A DNA stretch of 64,000 bases from Berberis thunbergii (taxonomy: Eukaryota > Streptophyta > Magnoliopsida > Ranunculales > Berberidaceae). The stretch is taken from contig QNQO01000219.1 of the NCBI GenBank assembly GCA_003290165.1, forward strand, positions 1 through 64,000. Reading direction: 5' to 3'. Every line of letters starts with the position of its first letter. Position 1 is the stretch's first letter. The notes beneath the pieces are model-generated. The model was not told the DNA's origin. It did not search any database and worked only from the letters and a program-made list of their open reading frames with translations. The position numbers and the translations under genes were made by a program. Positions 1 to 11,200 of this stretch are shown here, one piece after another.

Positions 1-667
1 GAGAGAGATAAGTAGATGACTTTGCCAAAAAAAAAAAAAAAACAATTTCAATTTTATCAACAAATGTTTTTGGAATTCAAAATTTTAAATAATTAGTACA
101 TGTTAAGAAAAGCAATTTGATTTTGTGGTTAAATATGCTTAACTTGGGTTCTAAACTATATAGTTAAACTTTAAAATGCAAGAACACCCCCTTGCTCTCT
201 TAATGGTTACTGCTTAGTGGATGGTCTAGCTGGCACATTTATATCCATTCAAAGAAAGAATCATGGGATGTCATCACATGTTTAAACGTGTGCTCACATG
301 AACCTTGAGATCTTCACATGGACGACACCTCCACCACTCATGTACCCCAATTGCCTCTATCAGCCATGAGACGGACCCCCTATTGCTTCTGTTCTTCGTT
401 TGTTATGCTAAATAACTGATTAAGAGTGCCACCAAATGAAATGTGCAAGTGCCATTCTCATTGATGTTTTATATTCGTTTGAGATTTTTCTATCAAGTTA
501 CCGATATGGATTGAACATGGTAGGAGAACGAGTTATTAAATGAGTTGGGTTTGGGTTTAGTGAAGTAAACCAACTTATGTTAATACGAGTCACCAACCTG
601 AGGCCGAGCTCATCCTCCAAGTAAAACTGAAGTCAGATTGGTAATCAATCTTCCAATCAGCCTTTCT
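1..667. other. No gene recognised
   Basis: AT-rich plant intergenic sequence. I see no reading frame with recognisable protein similarity, no terminal inverted repeats and no RNA gene here. The first foldback element begins at the right edge. Confidence 0.5.
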
Positions 668-812
668 TATTGTCGAGGAAACTAGCTAGGGAGAGAGGTT
701 TTACCACTCATTCCCTTGAGATTCGCGATGTTGTGCATTTTGATGATGCAAGCACACTGTCTCAAGGGGGATGAGCAGTCACTGCCCCTCGCTGGTTTCC
801 TCGCCATTTAGA
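668..812. mobile_element. Foldback hairpin element, copy 1
   Basis: The left arm begins TTGTCGAGGAAACTAGCTAG and the right arm ends GCTGGTTTCCTCGCCATTTA. The arms are inverted copies that pair imperfectly over most of the element, around a short loop near 735-750. It is the first of seven hairpins with related ends (GTCGAGGAAAC / CATTTAGAAT) in the window. No coding capacity. It looks like a foldback/MITE element; the superfamily is not assigned because no clear target-site duplication was found. Confidence 0.6.
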
Positions 813-1104
813 ATTTCTGTCTTCCAATTTACTCTGACGGCAAAATGGATTAAAAACCTATTAAACACTTTATGATTATTGATTTTAGTTTAGTTTAAGA
901 GAAACCCTTAAGATAAAAGGAGGTCTTAATAATGCCTCCTCCCACTCTAATTGGCGTGACTTGCACGGCAAAATATGTCTTTATATTCCTTCTCTCTCAT
1001 ATATATTTTTTTTTGTCTAGTTTATTTAAAAAAAAAGAGGTTTAGGTTACCTGCAATGGTTTTATTGGCAGTACCAATCTTCAACATTAGGGGCCACTCT
1101 AGTG

Positions 1105-1282
1105 ATTCTTAATGTCGAGGAAACAGGTGAGGAAATGGGCGAGGAAAGCCGCGTGGCGGGGTGGGGACCGTCCACCCTGCTCGGGATGCGTACCATCATT
1201 TTGGTGTGCGCACCCCGAGCGGGGTGGACGGTCCCCACCCCGCCACGTGGCTTTCCTCGCCAGTTTCCTCGACATTTAGAAT
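1105..1282. mobile_element. Foldback hairpin element, copy 2 (best preserved)
   Basis: A nearly perfect palindrome. ATTCTTAATGTCGAGGAAAC on the left matches GTTTCCTCGACATTTAGAAT on the right, and the GC-rich stem around 1150-1250 pairs almost throughout, leaving a loop of about 15-20 nt near 1185-1205. The reading frames predicted on both strands here simply follow from the palindrome. A transcript crossing it would form a long hairpin that could act as a small-RNA precursor (inference). Confidence 0.7.
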
Positions 1283-1559
1283 TCATCATTAAAATTTGTA
1301 ATGGATAAAAAGTCGACTCAACGTCATAATCAGGATTTTGAATATAGCAAAACATTTTCTTTTTAGTTTTTCATTTATATTCTCTTATTGTTTTCAATTG
1401 ACTATGTAAAGCGGACAAGCGGGTCTACAAGGTCACATCGGTTAGTTGAAGAATCTAAAAGAGGACGGTGTTCCACCAGTATGATCCCGCTTTGTACCAG
1501 CCCTATGTTTGAGATTTTTCTTCCTTCTAGAGCTCAGCCATTTCCTTATGCATCACAAT

Positions 1560-2737
1560 TAGGGGTGGGCAAACGGGTTGAAGATTCACGGGTTTAAATT
1601 AAATTGGACCGTTTTATTTTAAACGGTCCGAATTTTATTTTGTGTTTTTAGATACGGTCTGGATCTGTCCGGATCCGATATAAAACGGTCTGATCCTGAT
1701 TCCTATTATATAAAAAGAAACAGTCCGGATTGGACCCGTTTCAAAACACATTTACAAAAGGTCTCTGTAAAGCACTTGATGGATCCAGAGAAAATTCTAA
1801 ACCTCTTTGATTCATATTGGTTTGATAAACAAATCATCACAAAACAACCACCACCTTCTACACCACCCCCATCAGATCTTGAGTTCCTTAACAACAAACC
1901 TTCTCTAAAACCAATCATCACTCGTTTGCCGTTGCGCCATGTTCGATCTTTAAGCGACCAATTGAGCTCACAAATGAGCTTCCATTTAGACTCTCCTTCA
2001 CCCAAGTCAGTTCTTCTCTCACACAACAAAATTCAGACAATTCACCCAACCAGATAGACCAAAACCAGTGTCTCCAAAGAAGAGTTTATCAGATCTTGAG
2101 TTTGAAGAGCTTATCAGATCTTGAGTTTGAAGTGCTTAAAGGGTTTATCGATCTCGGATTTGTTTTCTCGAAAGAAGATAAGAACTTTGAGTTGAGTTCC
2201 ATCATTCCAGGTTTGCAAAGACTGGGAAAATAAAAAGATGATGAAGTGAAACTAGAAAAAGAAGAAGAAGAAGTAAAGGAAAAAGATGAAATTGTGGTTT
2301 CAAGACCTTATCTTTCTGAAGCATGGGATGTTTTCGAAGAACCAAAGCAACAATACCCATTGATGAATTGGTGAATTCCTCCTTTGAGTAGTGAGATTGA
2401 CATGAAGGATCATCTGAGATGTTGGGCTCACACAGTTGCATCTAATGTGATCAGATGATGAACAAAAATGGGTGATTTTTTATTTTTGTCAAAATTTTCA
2501 AATGGTTGTCTTCTGGATTTGGTGTTTCTTGTTGCTCGATTTTGTTGTACAATTTTTCATTTGGAATCGTTTTGGAACCGTATGAAACCGGACCGTTCCA
2601 AAACTGTTTCGAGTTAAGTGGGTTCGGTCCCAATATTCAAAATAAGGAAATCCGGACCGGACCGGATCCGTTAAATTTAAACGATCCAAGTTAGGTTCCT
2701 CAAAATTTGGGAACCGATCCGGACGTGCCCACCCCTA
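1560..2737. mobile_element. Non-autonomous hAT-type element carrying a host gene fragment
   Basis: The ends are inverted: TAGGGGTGGGCAAACGG on the left and GTGCCCACCCCTA on the right. The element is flanked by an 8-bp target duplication, ATCACAAT (1552-1559) and ATCACAAC (2738-2745), as hAT transposases make. Subterminal AACGGTCCG/CCGGATCCG motifs occur at both ends, as is common in plant hAT elements. No transposase is present. The interior holds a degenerate DUF1685-like gene (separate entry), so this is a Pack-type element. Confidence 0.8.
1776..2458 (+). pseudogene. DUF1685-family gene copy captured in a hAT element
   Basis: The reading frame starts with an M-D-P-E-K-I-L-N-L-F-D-S-Y-W-F type N-terminus. 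It continues with HVRSLSDQLSSQMSF, then in later frames GFIDLGFVFS, SIIPGLQRLGK and SRPYLSEAWDVFEEP, and ends with EIDMKDHLRCWAHTVASN before a TGA at 2456-2458. This order matches the plant DUF1685 family, whose function is unknown. The copy appears intronless. It is broken by an in-frame TAG at 2055-2057, a small internal duplication near 2085-2125 (ATCAGATCTTGAGTTTGAAG twice) and further frame changes. It lies wholly inside the hAT element, which suggests transposon capture followed by decay. Confidence 0.7.
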
Positions 2738-2948
2738 ATCACAACATCTCTTACCTAATTTATTGGCAGTTCTAATCCCCAAACATATAGAATCTTTCGA
2801 ATACTAGGATAAAGATGATTTGGTCTTGAAAATATTCAGCGAATTTAACAAGGATGAATGGTCGACGTTATAGGTCTAGAATTTTTTGGGGACTTATATA
2901 TAAAAATATTGGGAATGAGATTTGATGATGATGATGTATATAAAAATA

Positions 2949-3162
2949 GGAACAATTCTTAAGAGTCAAACCCCTAGCGCCAAATCAGCGTCAAGGAAAC
3001 CTCACAAACGCGATAGAAATGAAAAAAAAATAGACGAAGATGAAGAACAAAAGAACAAATGAATAACAGAAGAAGAAGAAGAATAGATGAAGAAAATAAA
3101 ATGATAGAGGGTCTTAAGGTTCCTGATGTAGCGCTAGGGACATGGCTCTTAAAAATTGTTCT
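2949..3162. mobile_element. MITE with about 30-bp terminal inverted repeats
   Basis: Left end GGAACAATTCTTAAGAGTCA, followed by AACCCCTAGCGC. The right end, read in reverse complement, is AGAACAATTTTTAAGAGCCA followed by TGTCCCTAGCGC. The 214-bp element is purine-rich inside, with a (GAA) run at 3071-3081, and has no coding capacity. Target duplication not resolved, so the superfamily is uncertain. Confidence 0.6.
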
Positions 3163-3325
3163 AAGAATAGATGGCCTTGTCCAGTCTTGACCCAAACAAA
3201 CAATATGGTCGTACTATTTTCGACGTTTCATAGCCATGACAGTCAGCCGTTTCTTTTGAAACTTGTTCCACCAAGTTGGCAAAACTTTAACCAAAATAAC
3301 TTTAAATGGATCTCAAAGATCGAAA

Positions 3326-3480
3326 ATTCTAAGGGTCGAGGGAGGGAACGAGGGAAAGAGGCAAGGGATGCCACCCATCCGCTTCGAGATGAGCGACATT
3401 GCGCGTCTCAAAGTCGATGCGCTCATCTCGAAGCAGATGGATGGTTACCACCCATCCCTCGCCCCCTCCCTCGACCCCTA
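3326..3480. mobile_element. Foldback hairpin element, copy 3
   Basis: ATTCTAAGGGTCGAGGGAGG on the left faces CCTCCCTCGACCCCTA on the right. The stem pairs through CATCCGCTTCGAGATGAGCG and CGCTCATCTCGAAGCAGATG, with a short loop at about 3400-3415. Terminal ATTCTAA and GTCGAGG relate it to the other hairpins in this window. Confidence 0.6.
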
Positions 3481-3824
3481 GCAAAGCTCCTCAAAGATAT
3501 CAAGAGTTCGGTGAATTGCGATTAGTCATCCTCGATATCACTTCGTATATACTTATACTTCAAAAAAAATTTAATATAAGAAATTTTTGTCAATGATCTC
3601 TCGCACTAAGCACCATCAAATAAGAAAAGGGAACATAGATTTATATCCCCTGCCTGTCTATATAACTCGCAATTTCCAAGATCTTTCTTCCTACACACAT
3701 AATCAGAAAACACATTGTTTCCCTGCACATTCCCAACAGATGTTTCCCACCTCTGGGTATGGAACCACAAAAAAATAAAAAATAAATAATAAATAATAAA
3801 AAAATTAGAGAGATATTGTAATTA

Positions 3825-3952
3825 AGCCCTTCCAGGGCGAGGGCGATCTGCTCGTGACCATTCATTCTTTTTGGGATGCGCTTATGGGCAGCATCCCGAA
3901 GAAAACGGATGGTCACGGACGAACCTCGCCCTTTCTGCTCCCTAGAATCAGT
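3825..3952. mobile_element. Foldback hairpin element, copy 4 (diverged)
   Basis: CAGGGCGAGGGCGATCTGCT on the left pairs with CGAACCTCGCCCTTTCTGCT on the right. The inner stem is CGTGACCATTCATTCTTTTT against CGGATGGTCACGGACG, and GGGATGCGC pairs with GGCAGCATCCC. It has the same overall size and architecture as the other hairpins but diverged ends. Confidence 0.5.
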
Positions 3953-5238
3953 TGTAATTTGTTGTCGGCCTTCCCTGTTACCTTTCATGTAACAAATGGT
4001 ACAGTGCATGTTTTCTCTGACTCACTAAATTATTGCATGGCGTGGGTTGTGGTGTGATCTGAGGCTGTGTCCTCTGTCGGTGCACTGCAGGTAATCTGCA
4101 TAAATATACTATTGCTTTCTCTCTCTCTCTGAGAGCCTCTGAGGTGGTGGTACAGTACAGGTGGTATGGGTGGGGGGGCTCTGAAAGAAAAGAAAAGAAA
4201 AGAAAAGTTTTTTTTTCTTATTGGTGTAGGTTCATGTACATGTCCAAATAATTGGTATGTAAACCACACAAAAGGATTGTGAATCACTAAACCATATTAA
4301 AATGATACGGGAGAAAGTCGCTTCCTAATGTGAGACAGCCATAAAAAACAGGTTTTATTTTTTCTACAAAATTATTATAGTACGAGTCATTGAATTCAAT
4401 GGCCCCACCACTAAAAATGGCACAATGAAGCATGCAATCACGATATTCATGACCCAAAATATGTGAAATATTCGAGATCCAAAACATGTGAATGTTAACT
4501 AGTTTAGTTGGTAAGACTTGTTAGAGAATGTTAGTGTATAATGATTTATAAAACCCCACTAACATTTCCAATGGAAAAAAAAACACCATAAAAATAAACC
4601 AAAAAAATGCATATAGTATATAGAGATATTGTAACACTAACACAAAGGAGGCCCCTCCGCAAGCTACTTAACCGTAGCCCAGGTTCAATGTATTTTCGAT
4701 AAAAATATCCTAGATATTTTTGCTAATCTAGAGGGTATCACATAGGATATTTATTAGGAAATCAAAATACAATAGGAAATCTAACCAAACTTAGGAAACC
4801 AAAATACAATAGAAAAGTCTTCTTAATCCATTCTGTAACACTTTTCTATTATTTAACATAGGTAGACTTCTATTCTGTGGCATTTTTCTATGTTGTAACA
4901 TAGGTAGACTTCTATTCTCTAACAATATTCCTAGTTAAATCTTAGGGTTGTAGGTTTTGCTTTATGTAACGTGGCTTTAGAACTCATCAAAACCTTGTCA
5001 ATGCAGTTGCAGTTATAATATCATTCATTTTTTTTAACTTAACTACTCCCATTAAGGAGCCAATGCAAGCCTTTGCATGAAGTCCTTTAGCAAATAAAAA
5101 ATTGCTAATCAAAGCAAGTTCTTTTTAGATGTGATTACACAATGACCAAATTTGATTTGTCCTTGTACACTGCTACCTAACATGGGTTTGTGTTACGACA
5201 TTCATTCTTCCTTTGTTTTATTTATTTATTAGAACATA
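3953..5238. other. No gene recognised
   Basis: AT-rich intergenic DNA with a short CT run at 4119-4130 and AAAAG repeats near 4189-4206. Around 4790-4930 there are diverged repeats of TAGACTTCTATTCT and AACATAGG. No protein similarity, hairpin or RNA gene was recognised. Confidence 0.45.
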
Positions 5239-5402
5239 ATTCTAAAAGGCGAGGAAATCAGCGAGGGGGAGTGGTGTGACCTCTCATCCCTTCAAGATGT
5301 GCAACAACACCCTCGAGATATACTGTAGTGTGAATCTCGAGGGAAATGAGTGGTGACACCCTCCACCTCTGGGTTCCTTGCCCCTTTCTTCGACAGTTAG
5401 AA
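5239..5402. mobile_element. Foldback hairpin element, copy 5
   Basis: ATTCTAAAAGGCGAGGAAAT on the left faces GGTTCCTTGCCCCTTTCTTC on the right. The stem also includes TCTCATCCCTTCAAGAT against ATCTCGAGGGAAATGAG. Ends and length match the family. Confidence 0.55.
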
Positions 5403-5771
5403 AGGTTCTTATTAGAATCACTTTCTTATTAGAATCACTTTTCTTCCAGAAACTAATCACTTTTCTTATTACAACGGTTCGGTTCCTACGGTTTCAAACG
5501 GTCCCTTGAAACAAAAAATCCAATTTCATTAGGAAAAGAAAGATCCCATGAGAAATTACCATCGTTTATTTCAATCCCACTCCTTCCCTTTCCCAAAAAA
5601 CTAAACTTCCAACAACCCAGAAAAAACAGAAACAATATGTTTAGCCAATTTGAAGGTAAGTATATAAAAGAAAATTTCCTTATACGCAAAGCCAAAAGGC
5701 AGTATCTTTGTATTATAGTTTCATATGCAAAGCTAAATAACAATGAATCTGAATGAATATGAGCTTAATAC

Positions 5772-5914
5772 CTGACTACAGAGCTGATCAGCCATGAAGA
5801 AATCAAGCATGACAACCTTGTAGAGGGGCGCCAATACAATATTTCTCAGAACCCCAAGGAAGCGGTAGCTGCTAGAGCGACAGATGATATTGAAAGGGCA
5901 TATGAGCAAAAATT
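5772..5914 (-). pseudogene. Captured exon of an EXS-domain (PHO1/XPR1/SYG1-type) gene
   Basis: The minus-strand frame reads [20 protein letters not shown], followed by [20 protein letters not shown] and CSQ. This is the conserved part of the EXS domain found in PHO1-like phosphate exporters and their ERD1/XPR1/SYG1 relatives. The exon keeps its acceptor (AG at 5916-5915) and a GTATTA donor starting at 5771, so genomic DNA with introns was captured. Only one exon is recognisable, so no function is expected from it. It sits on the same strand as the SnRK2 fragment. Confidence 0.75.
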
Positions 5915-6241
5915 CTAAATATACAATAACTTGGAACTAGATAGCCAAATTGGTTAAATTGTGCCAGGACTACTAGCCCAAATCATGACTGTAGTCCCAG
6001 CAACTCTCTCTTATCAAAAGCGCTGACCAATAAGAAGGCTTGACCTGAAGCTCAACTACACTTGATTTGCTCAAAAGGGTATTACTTAAATCTCTTAAAA
6101 AGTTCACAACTCATTAAGTTCTTTCACTTTTCAATTTCCAAGAATAGGAAACAGAGGAGGAACCTCAAACAAGTAGAAGCATCTCCAATTGTTTGAGATT
6201 GAATAGAGAACTAAAAGAAAGAAATGTAACAGTAAACTCAC

Positions 6242-6419
6242 CTCTTTGAATCTAACAATATGGGGATGCTTCAATGACCTGTGGTTCATAATCTTTCTTT
6301 GCACATTTTCATTAATCTACAAACACCAACACAAACTCAATCAACACACAACCACCACTCAACAAAATCGAAAAACAAACACAAAAACAAACCTTTTGGC
6401 CTCTTTCAATAAACTTGAC
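6242..6419 (-). pseudogene. Captured SnRK2 kinase exon 1 end and exon 2
   Basis: Minus strand: the end of an exon reads VKFIERGQK (about 6419-6393) with a GTTTGT donor. After a 76-bp intron there is a complete 75-nt exon (6316-6242) reading [20 protein letters not shown] then VRFKE, followed by a GTGAGT donor. A 25-codon exon 2 with this sequence is characteristic of plant SnRK2 kinases of the ABA/osmotic-stress pathway. The intron/exon structure shows DNA-level capture. ATP-binding and catalytic loops are absent, so no kinase can be made from it alone. Confidence 0.85.
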
Positions 6420-7130
6420 ACAATTCTGCTGCTGCTGCTACTGCTTCTTCTCGAGACAAAGACAGAGAGAGGAGAGGGAGCTGCTGCTTCTCGACACAGA
6501 GACGGAGAGAGGAGAGGGCGCTGCTTCTGCTTCTTCTCTTCGACAGAGGACAGAGAGAGGAGAGGAGAGGAGAGGGAGATCTCGCTGCTTCTTCTCTTCG
6601 GATCTCACTGCTTCTTCGACAGAGAGAGGAGAGGAGAGGGAGAGGGAGATCTCGCACAGAGAGCTTCTCGAGACGACAGATACTTAGGTTTTTAATTGGG
6701 TATGGCGTATGGTATGGGTATATATAAATTTGTAATCGGTTCGAAACGGTTCGGAACCGAACCTTTTGAAAAATAAATTTGGAACTTGAACCGAACCGTT
6801 TAAGAACGGTTCCGAAACCGAACCGAATCGTTTCACATTTTTATAAATTCAAACCGAACCGTTTGGAGTAAAACGGTTCGGTTCGGTTTGGATCCGCGGT
6901 TCCTCGACTCGTTTGCCCACCCCTACTTCCTCGAGTGCTTTTCTACTGACATTTTTGTAGAGATTAGCAGTTGAAAGCTTCAAATTACGATTTAGATTGT
7001 GAAATAATTTGTTTGGGATTTTGAAAGATTAAATCTTCTATACAGCTGAACACGTAAAGTTTCATTTTACCATTCAACTCTATCTAAAACTAAATTTATC
7101 TACAGAGCATTATAGAGGTATTTTAGGAAA

Positions 7131-7272
7131 ATTCTAAAATGCCCGGTGGTGTGCCCGGGGTTGTGCCCGCTCGCCATCAGGGACCGTCAATCTGTCTCGA
7201 GATGTAAAATAATTTGCATCTCAAAACATGTGAATGGTCCCTGATGGTGACCGGCACAACCCCGGGCACAGT
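7131..7272. mobile_element. Foldback hairpin element, copy 6
   Basis: ATTCTAAAATGCCCGGTGGT begins the left arm. CCCGGGGTTGTGCCCGCTCGCCATCAGGGACC on the left pairs with GGTCCCTGATGGTGACCGGCACAACCCCGGG on the right, around a short loop at about 7203-7220. No coding capacity. Terminal ATTCTAAA is shared with copies 3 and 5. Confidence 0.6.
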
Positions 7273-7544
7273 AGTATCTCTCGGTATTTTATGACCGAAG
7301 AGATTCCCTCGCAACTTACAGTACATAGATTCCACTAGTTCTGCAACCAAAATGTAGACATGCTTTTGCAGGGACTAAGATAAACATGGATGCATATGGA
7401 TTAGGTGGTATAAACGCGTTTTATGGGCAATGTTTTAATATAATAACCATATCCGTAGATAATAAAATATAAGCTGGGTTTTGTTTATAGACTGTTTATA
7501 TCTTATATATATTAACTGCTGTCTGAAACTAATATATAATCCAG

Positions 7545-7690
7545 AGATTAGCCAAGCGATTACAACTCCATCTGTGGAAGACGTGTGTAAAAGCACAGAT
7601 ACACTTGTCAGGGATCCTTTGTGTCAAACTGATAAAAAAACTAGTTTAATCGAGCCGGCACCTGATATGCTTTGGGATTTTATCAAATAA
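7545..7690 (+). other. Possible terminal exon of an unidentified gene
   Basis: An open frame follows a plausible acceptor (ATATATAATCCAG) and ends in TAA at 7688-7690. The last residues are PAPDMLWDFIK. Composition is coding-like (mixed polar residues, no low complexity), but I recognise no family and cannot place upstream exons in the transposon-rich left flank. It may be a gene end, a captured fragment or chance. Confidence 0.2.
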
Positions 7691-8283
7691 CTATGGAAAC
7701 TTTAGGTGTCAATTCTCTGATTCTATGCCAGTGATAAAATAAGTTTGCCGGACCATATTTGGCCCATAGAAAACATTGGAAGGACAAGATGGAGCTATAC
7801 GTTGAAGTTCCGTACTATATATCGGTCCAATTTGGGTTGAGGTCCAACCCAAGACATTGGCCCATAGGAAAATACCATGTAAGATTACCATTGTTCAATG
7901 GAATTCCTCACTAGTGTCTAACTTATCAGTGAACTCCATTGTGCATGGTTTTGGTCATAGCTTTAACAAATCCCATTTGAACACAACTTATCAATCACTC
8001 TAAAGAATTTAGGAAATTTTTTTTGGAAATTTCAAGTAACCCTGAGGCCCTAGACTCCACACATCATAGTGTCTGGTTTAGGGAACTTTTAGATCTCAAG
8101 GATACATTGTGTATCCTTAAACATAAAAAGACAACAAATTTGTTTAAATGATGGGGAACTGCTTAAACTTATGTGAAGCCTAGCAGTAATGCTAGGAAAA
8201 TTTTCCGATTTTCTATTGACTAAAGCAAACAAGTAAAAAGTTTTAGAGTAATTACAACATATACAATTAGTCAATTACTCGTA
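7691..8283. other. 3' flank of SOQ1, no gene recognised
   Basis: AT-rich sequence downstream of the SOQ1 stop (the gene runs leftward). It should contain the SOQ1 3' UTR, but I found no convincing canonical AATAAA on the minus strand close to the stop, so the transcript end is not placed. Confidence 0.4.
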
Positions 8284-11200
8284 TTAACGAGTAGCTTGTA
8301 GTTGTAAACTACTCGTAGAAACCTTCGGCTTCACTACAAATGGAATCGTGATTTCTGCAGGAACCAAGTCTGCTACAGCCTCTTTGAATGCTACTTCAAA
8401 GGACAAAGACTGATATAGACAAACCTCATCTTCCTTGCAGAAATAAACCTGCAAATACAAGTTTTCAAAGGCTCTACATGAGTAAAACAATAACAATTCA
8501 ACAATAACAAATAGGTTGTTTCATTCAAGAAAACCTCTATTTCTAGTCAGAATAGCTTGTCTTCATACCATAGACATCCCACAAGGTTGTGAGCTTGGGG
8601 AACACTGCTGATGACGTTAGGCTCTACTTATTAGCAAGGAAGTACGGACTATTCGAAAAAATTTGTTGTATCCGTGTCCGACGCGTCTTCTACACGTGGT
8701 CAACGCATCGGCAGGTGTTGGACACATGGTCAATGTGGGGTACGTGTCCGACATGCTTCCGATACACTCGAAACTTGATCAAGACACCGTCAAAACTCAA
8801 CAACCGACTTCGCTTTATTTTTTACTTATAATATATGCAAATAGTAACCCAATTTAATGGTTGGTGATCCATTTGAAGTAAATGAGATTTAAGATAAATA
8901 GGGAAAAGAGCCATTAAAGCATAAAATAGTCTTTTTTTATTCTTCTCTCATTTGCTTCTTCTGCCCTCTACTTCTCTACTATATTTTTCTCTACTTTGTT
9001 TTTTCTTATAAGAGTGTCATCTTCATATTCACCTTTGCATCTCTTCTTCTCTATGTTTTTTCTTTTTTGTATTTTTTCTACTTGCAACAAAGATAAGACA
9101 CTCTAGGAAGACACTTTATTAGATTATTGGTCGTATATATGACTTGTTAAAAAAATTAAATTAGTATGACGTGTCGACATGTCCCAGAGTCTTAGTTTTT
9201 GAAAAATTGTCGAGTCAACACAACGTGCGTGTCTGTGGCCATGCATCCTTGCTTATTAGACAGGTGATAGGATTTCATATTATTCTCTACTTTATACTAT
9301 ACAACACTAAAAACCTTATCAAGAGGCAAACCTTGCAGTTTATTTTTTCCATGGCAGGTATAGAAGAGAGTCTCTTGAAATGGAGTGAAGCAGACCCTTC
9401 GCTGAGATACCCATCTAATGGTTCCATAACCATGACATCCTCTTGCTCGCTTTCTACATTAAACTTGCTGCGCACTTCCTGGATTTACAGATTAATAAAA
9501 CAAGAATGTACATGAGACTACTAAGTTGAAAAAAAAAAACGTAAACTGATTTAGTAACAGAAGGAAATTGCAATAGCAGTAATAGTATAATGGAGACCTT
9601 GGAAAAATGATATCCTTCTGGTACTGATATTTTCAGGGACAAGTTTCCTTCATTGGATGAACCGCCATCAATTGCGATGGTTTGTGTATCAGCTAAAGAA
9701 CGCCTTCTAAGGCGTTTCAAGGATTTCGCTTTGGGAGAAGGAGGTTGAACTCCTTTCAGCTCTAAGGTAAGGAGTTCACTATCTTCATTGTTCAAGTCTA
9801 AATATCTGATTAAACTGTTGTTTGTATCAGCAATCAGAAGTTTTCCTGCAATACATCGTGCAATACCTTTTAGTTCAAGTTAAGAACTAACAAAAAGCCT
9901 GCAAGAGCAGTTTAGTACTACTACCGTTCTTTAACTGTTTAGTACTTATCATGAATTATATTGTTAGCAATATTTTCTGGATGTGTGAAGTGAAGCCCAC
10001 TTATCAACCACTAGATAACTTGCAACTTTACGTAACATGAATAGCACAACACGACTCTTCAGACTACACACAGTATTTTAGCCTATATTGAGAAGCATAT
10101 TCTAACATTGAGTACTTGCAAATAGAAGAGATAACAAATTATTACCATTTCCTGTTTCAGCAATCCCTGATGGTTCCGAGAGCTGAAACATCATAAAAAC
10201 ATCAGAAAAACATTTCAGTACTTTCCAAGTTGACTGAGAGCAAGATCACAGCAAAAGAAATCATTTAAAATAACCCATCATCCAACAGTTATCATAGGTG
10301 TCATCATCGTTATCATTCATGCTAGATAACTAGTAAATGTTACGGGCCTTGCTCGTATTTTTCTCATCTAAAGTTGATGCTGATACAGACGAATGACCAC
10401 AGGAAATCATATGAATTGTCGGGCACTTTAATAACATGAATCTCTTGGATTACTAGAGGTAAGTAAATATGAAACATATTTTCATCAAGAACTATATATT
10501 AGCTTTGAAAATATTAAATTATACGCGAGGCATACACCCAGTCAAGGATAGGAGGGAACTGATTGAGCGTAGTTCCAGGGGAAGCAGCTTATATAAGATC
10601 TAGTAAAATGGATTTAATCAAGACCAATTCTGAAAAATAAAATTTTACAGATAAACAAGATCAACCCAGCCACTCCTCCATCTATTATTCAAATCTCAAG
10701 AAAAGTTACAACTCCAGTCATATTCTGCCCAAAACTCATCACCTCAAAAACCCTATAAATTCATCAACATCTCTTCTCTATCTCACATCAAGAAGGTTTG
10801 TTATCTTAACCACTCCTCACAAGAACTCGAAGACATCACCCAAGATCTTTTCTCAACCTTCTCCGTCTCACTGCATGAAGAACAATACGAGATTGTTTGG
10901 CTCCTCAAATAGTTAAACCAAAAATTCACGTGCCATGTCATTTTGGGGGAAACTGTGTGTCATGCTTCAAGCAATTTTCCTCTAATGCCACAAAATCCAA
11001 CCATTCTCATCTCAGCCAAATATTCATGATATTCCATCAACATTTCCCTATCTAGTCATCTCCAAAAATCACTCAGCACATCTTGTACAATGTTGTATCA
11101 GGACTCAATATAATAGCACAGTTCACAGGATTCTGAACAATAATTTTTTGTATCATCTTGTGTATGTCAAGACAGGATGCACATCAAGGCATGTGCCAAT

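Larger units (their letters stand above)
5472..6925. mobile_element. hAT-type element remnant carrying pieces of two host genes
   Basis: The right end CGTTTGCCCACCCCTA is the same terminus as the hAT element at 1560-2737. It is preceded by repeated AACCGAACCG/AACGGTTCGG subterminal motifs (6738-6900). Matching motifs occur on the left (ACAACGGTTCGGTTCC at 5472) but the terminal 60 bp or so is missing, so the left end looks truncated. The interior contains antisense-oriented exons from an SnRK2 kinase and an EXS-domain gene. A CT/GA-rich stretch at 6460-6660 may be a captured 5' leader. No transposase. Confidence 0.65.

Noticed and set aside
1062..1355. A protein-coding gene at the strong palindrome
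   Set aside because: Mirror-image frames on both strands come from the near-perfect inverted repeat of foldback copy 2.
6406..6695. Open frames on both strands in a GA/CT-rich stretch
   Set aside because: They are low-complexity frames (Arg/Glu or Leu/Ser repeats) in a simple-sequence region and have no family similarity. They are more likely a captured leader than protein.
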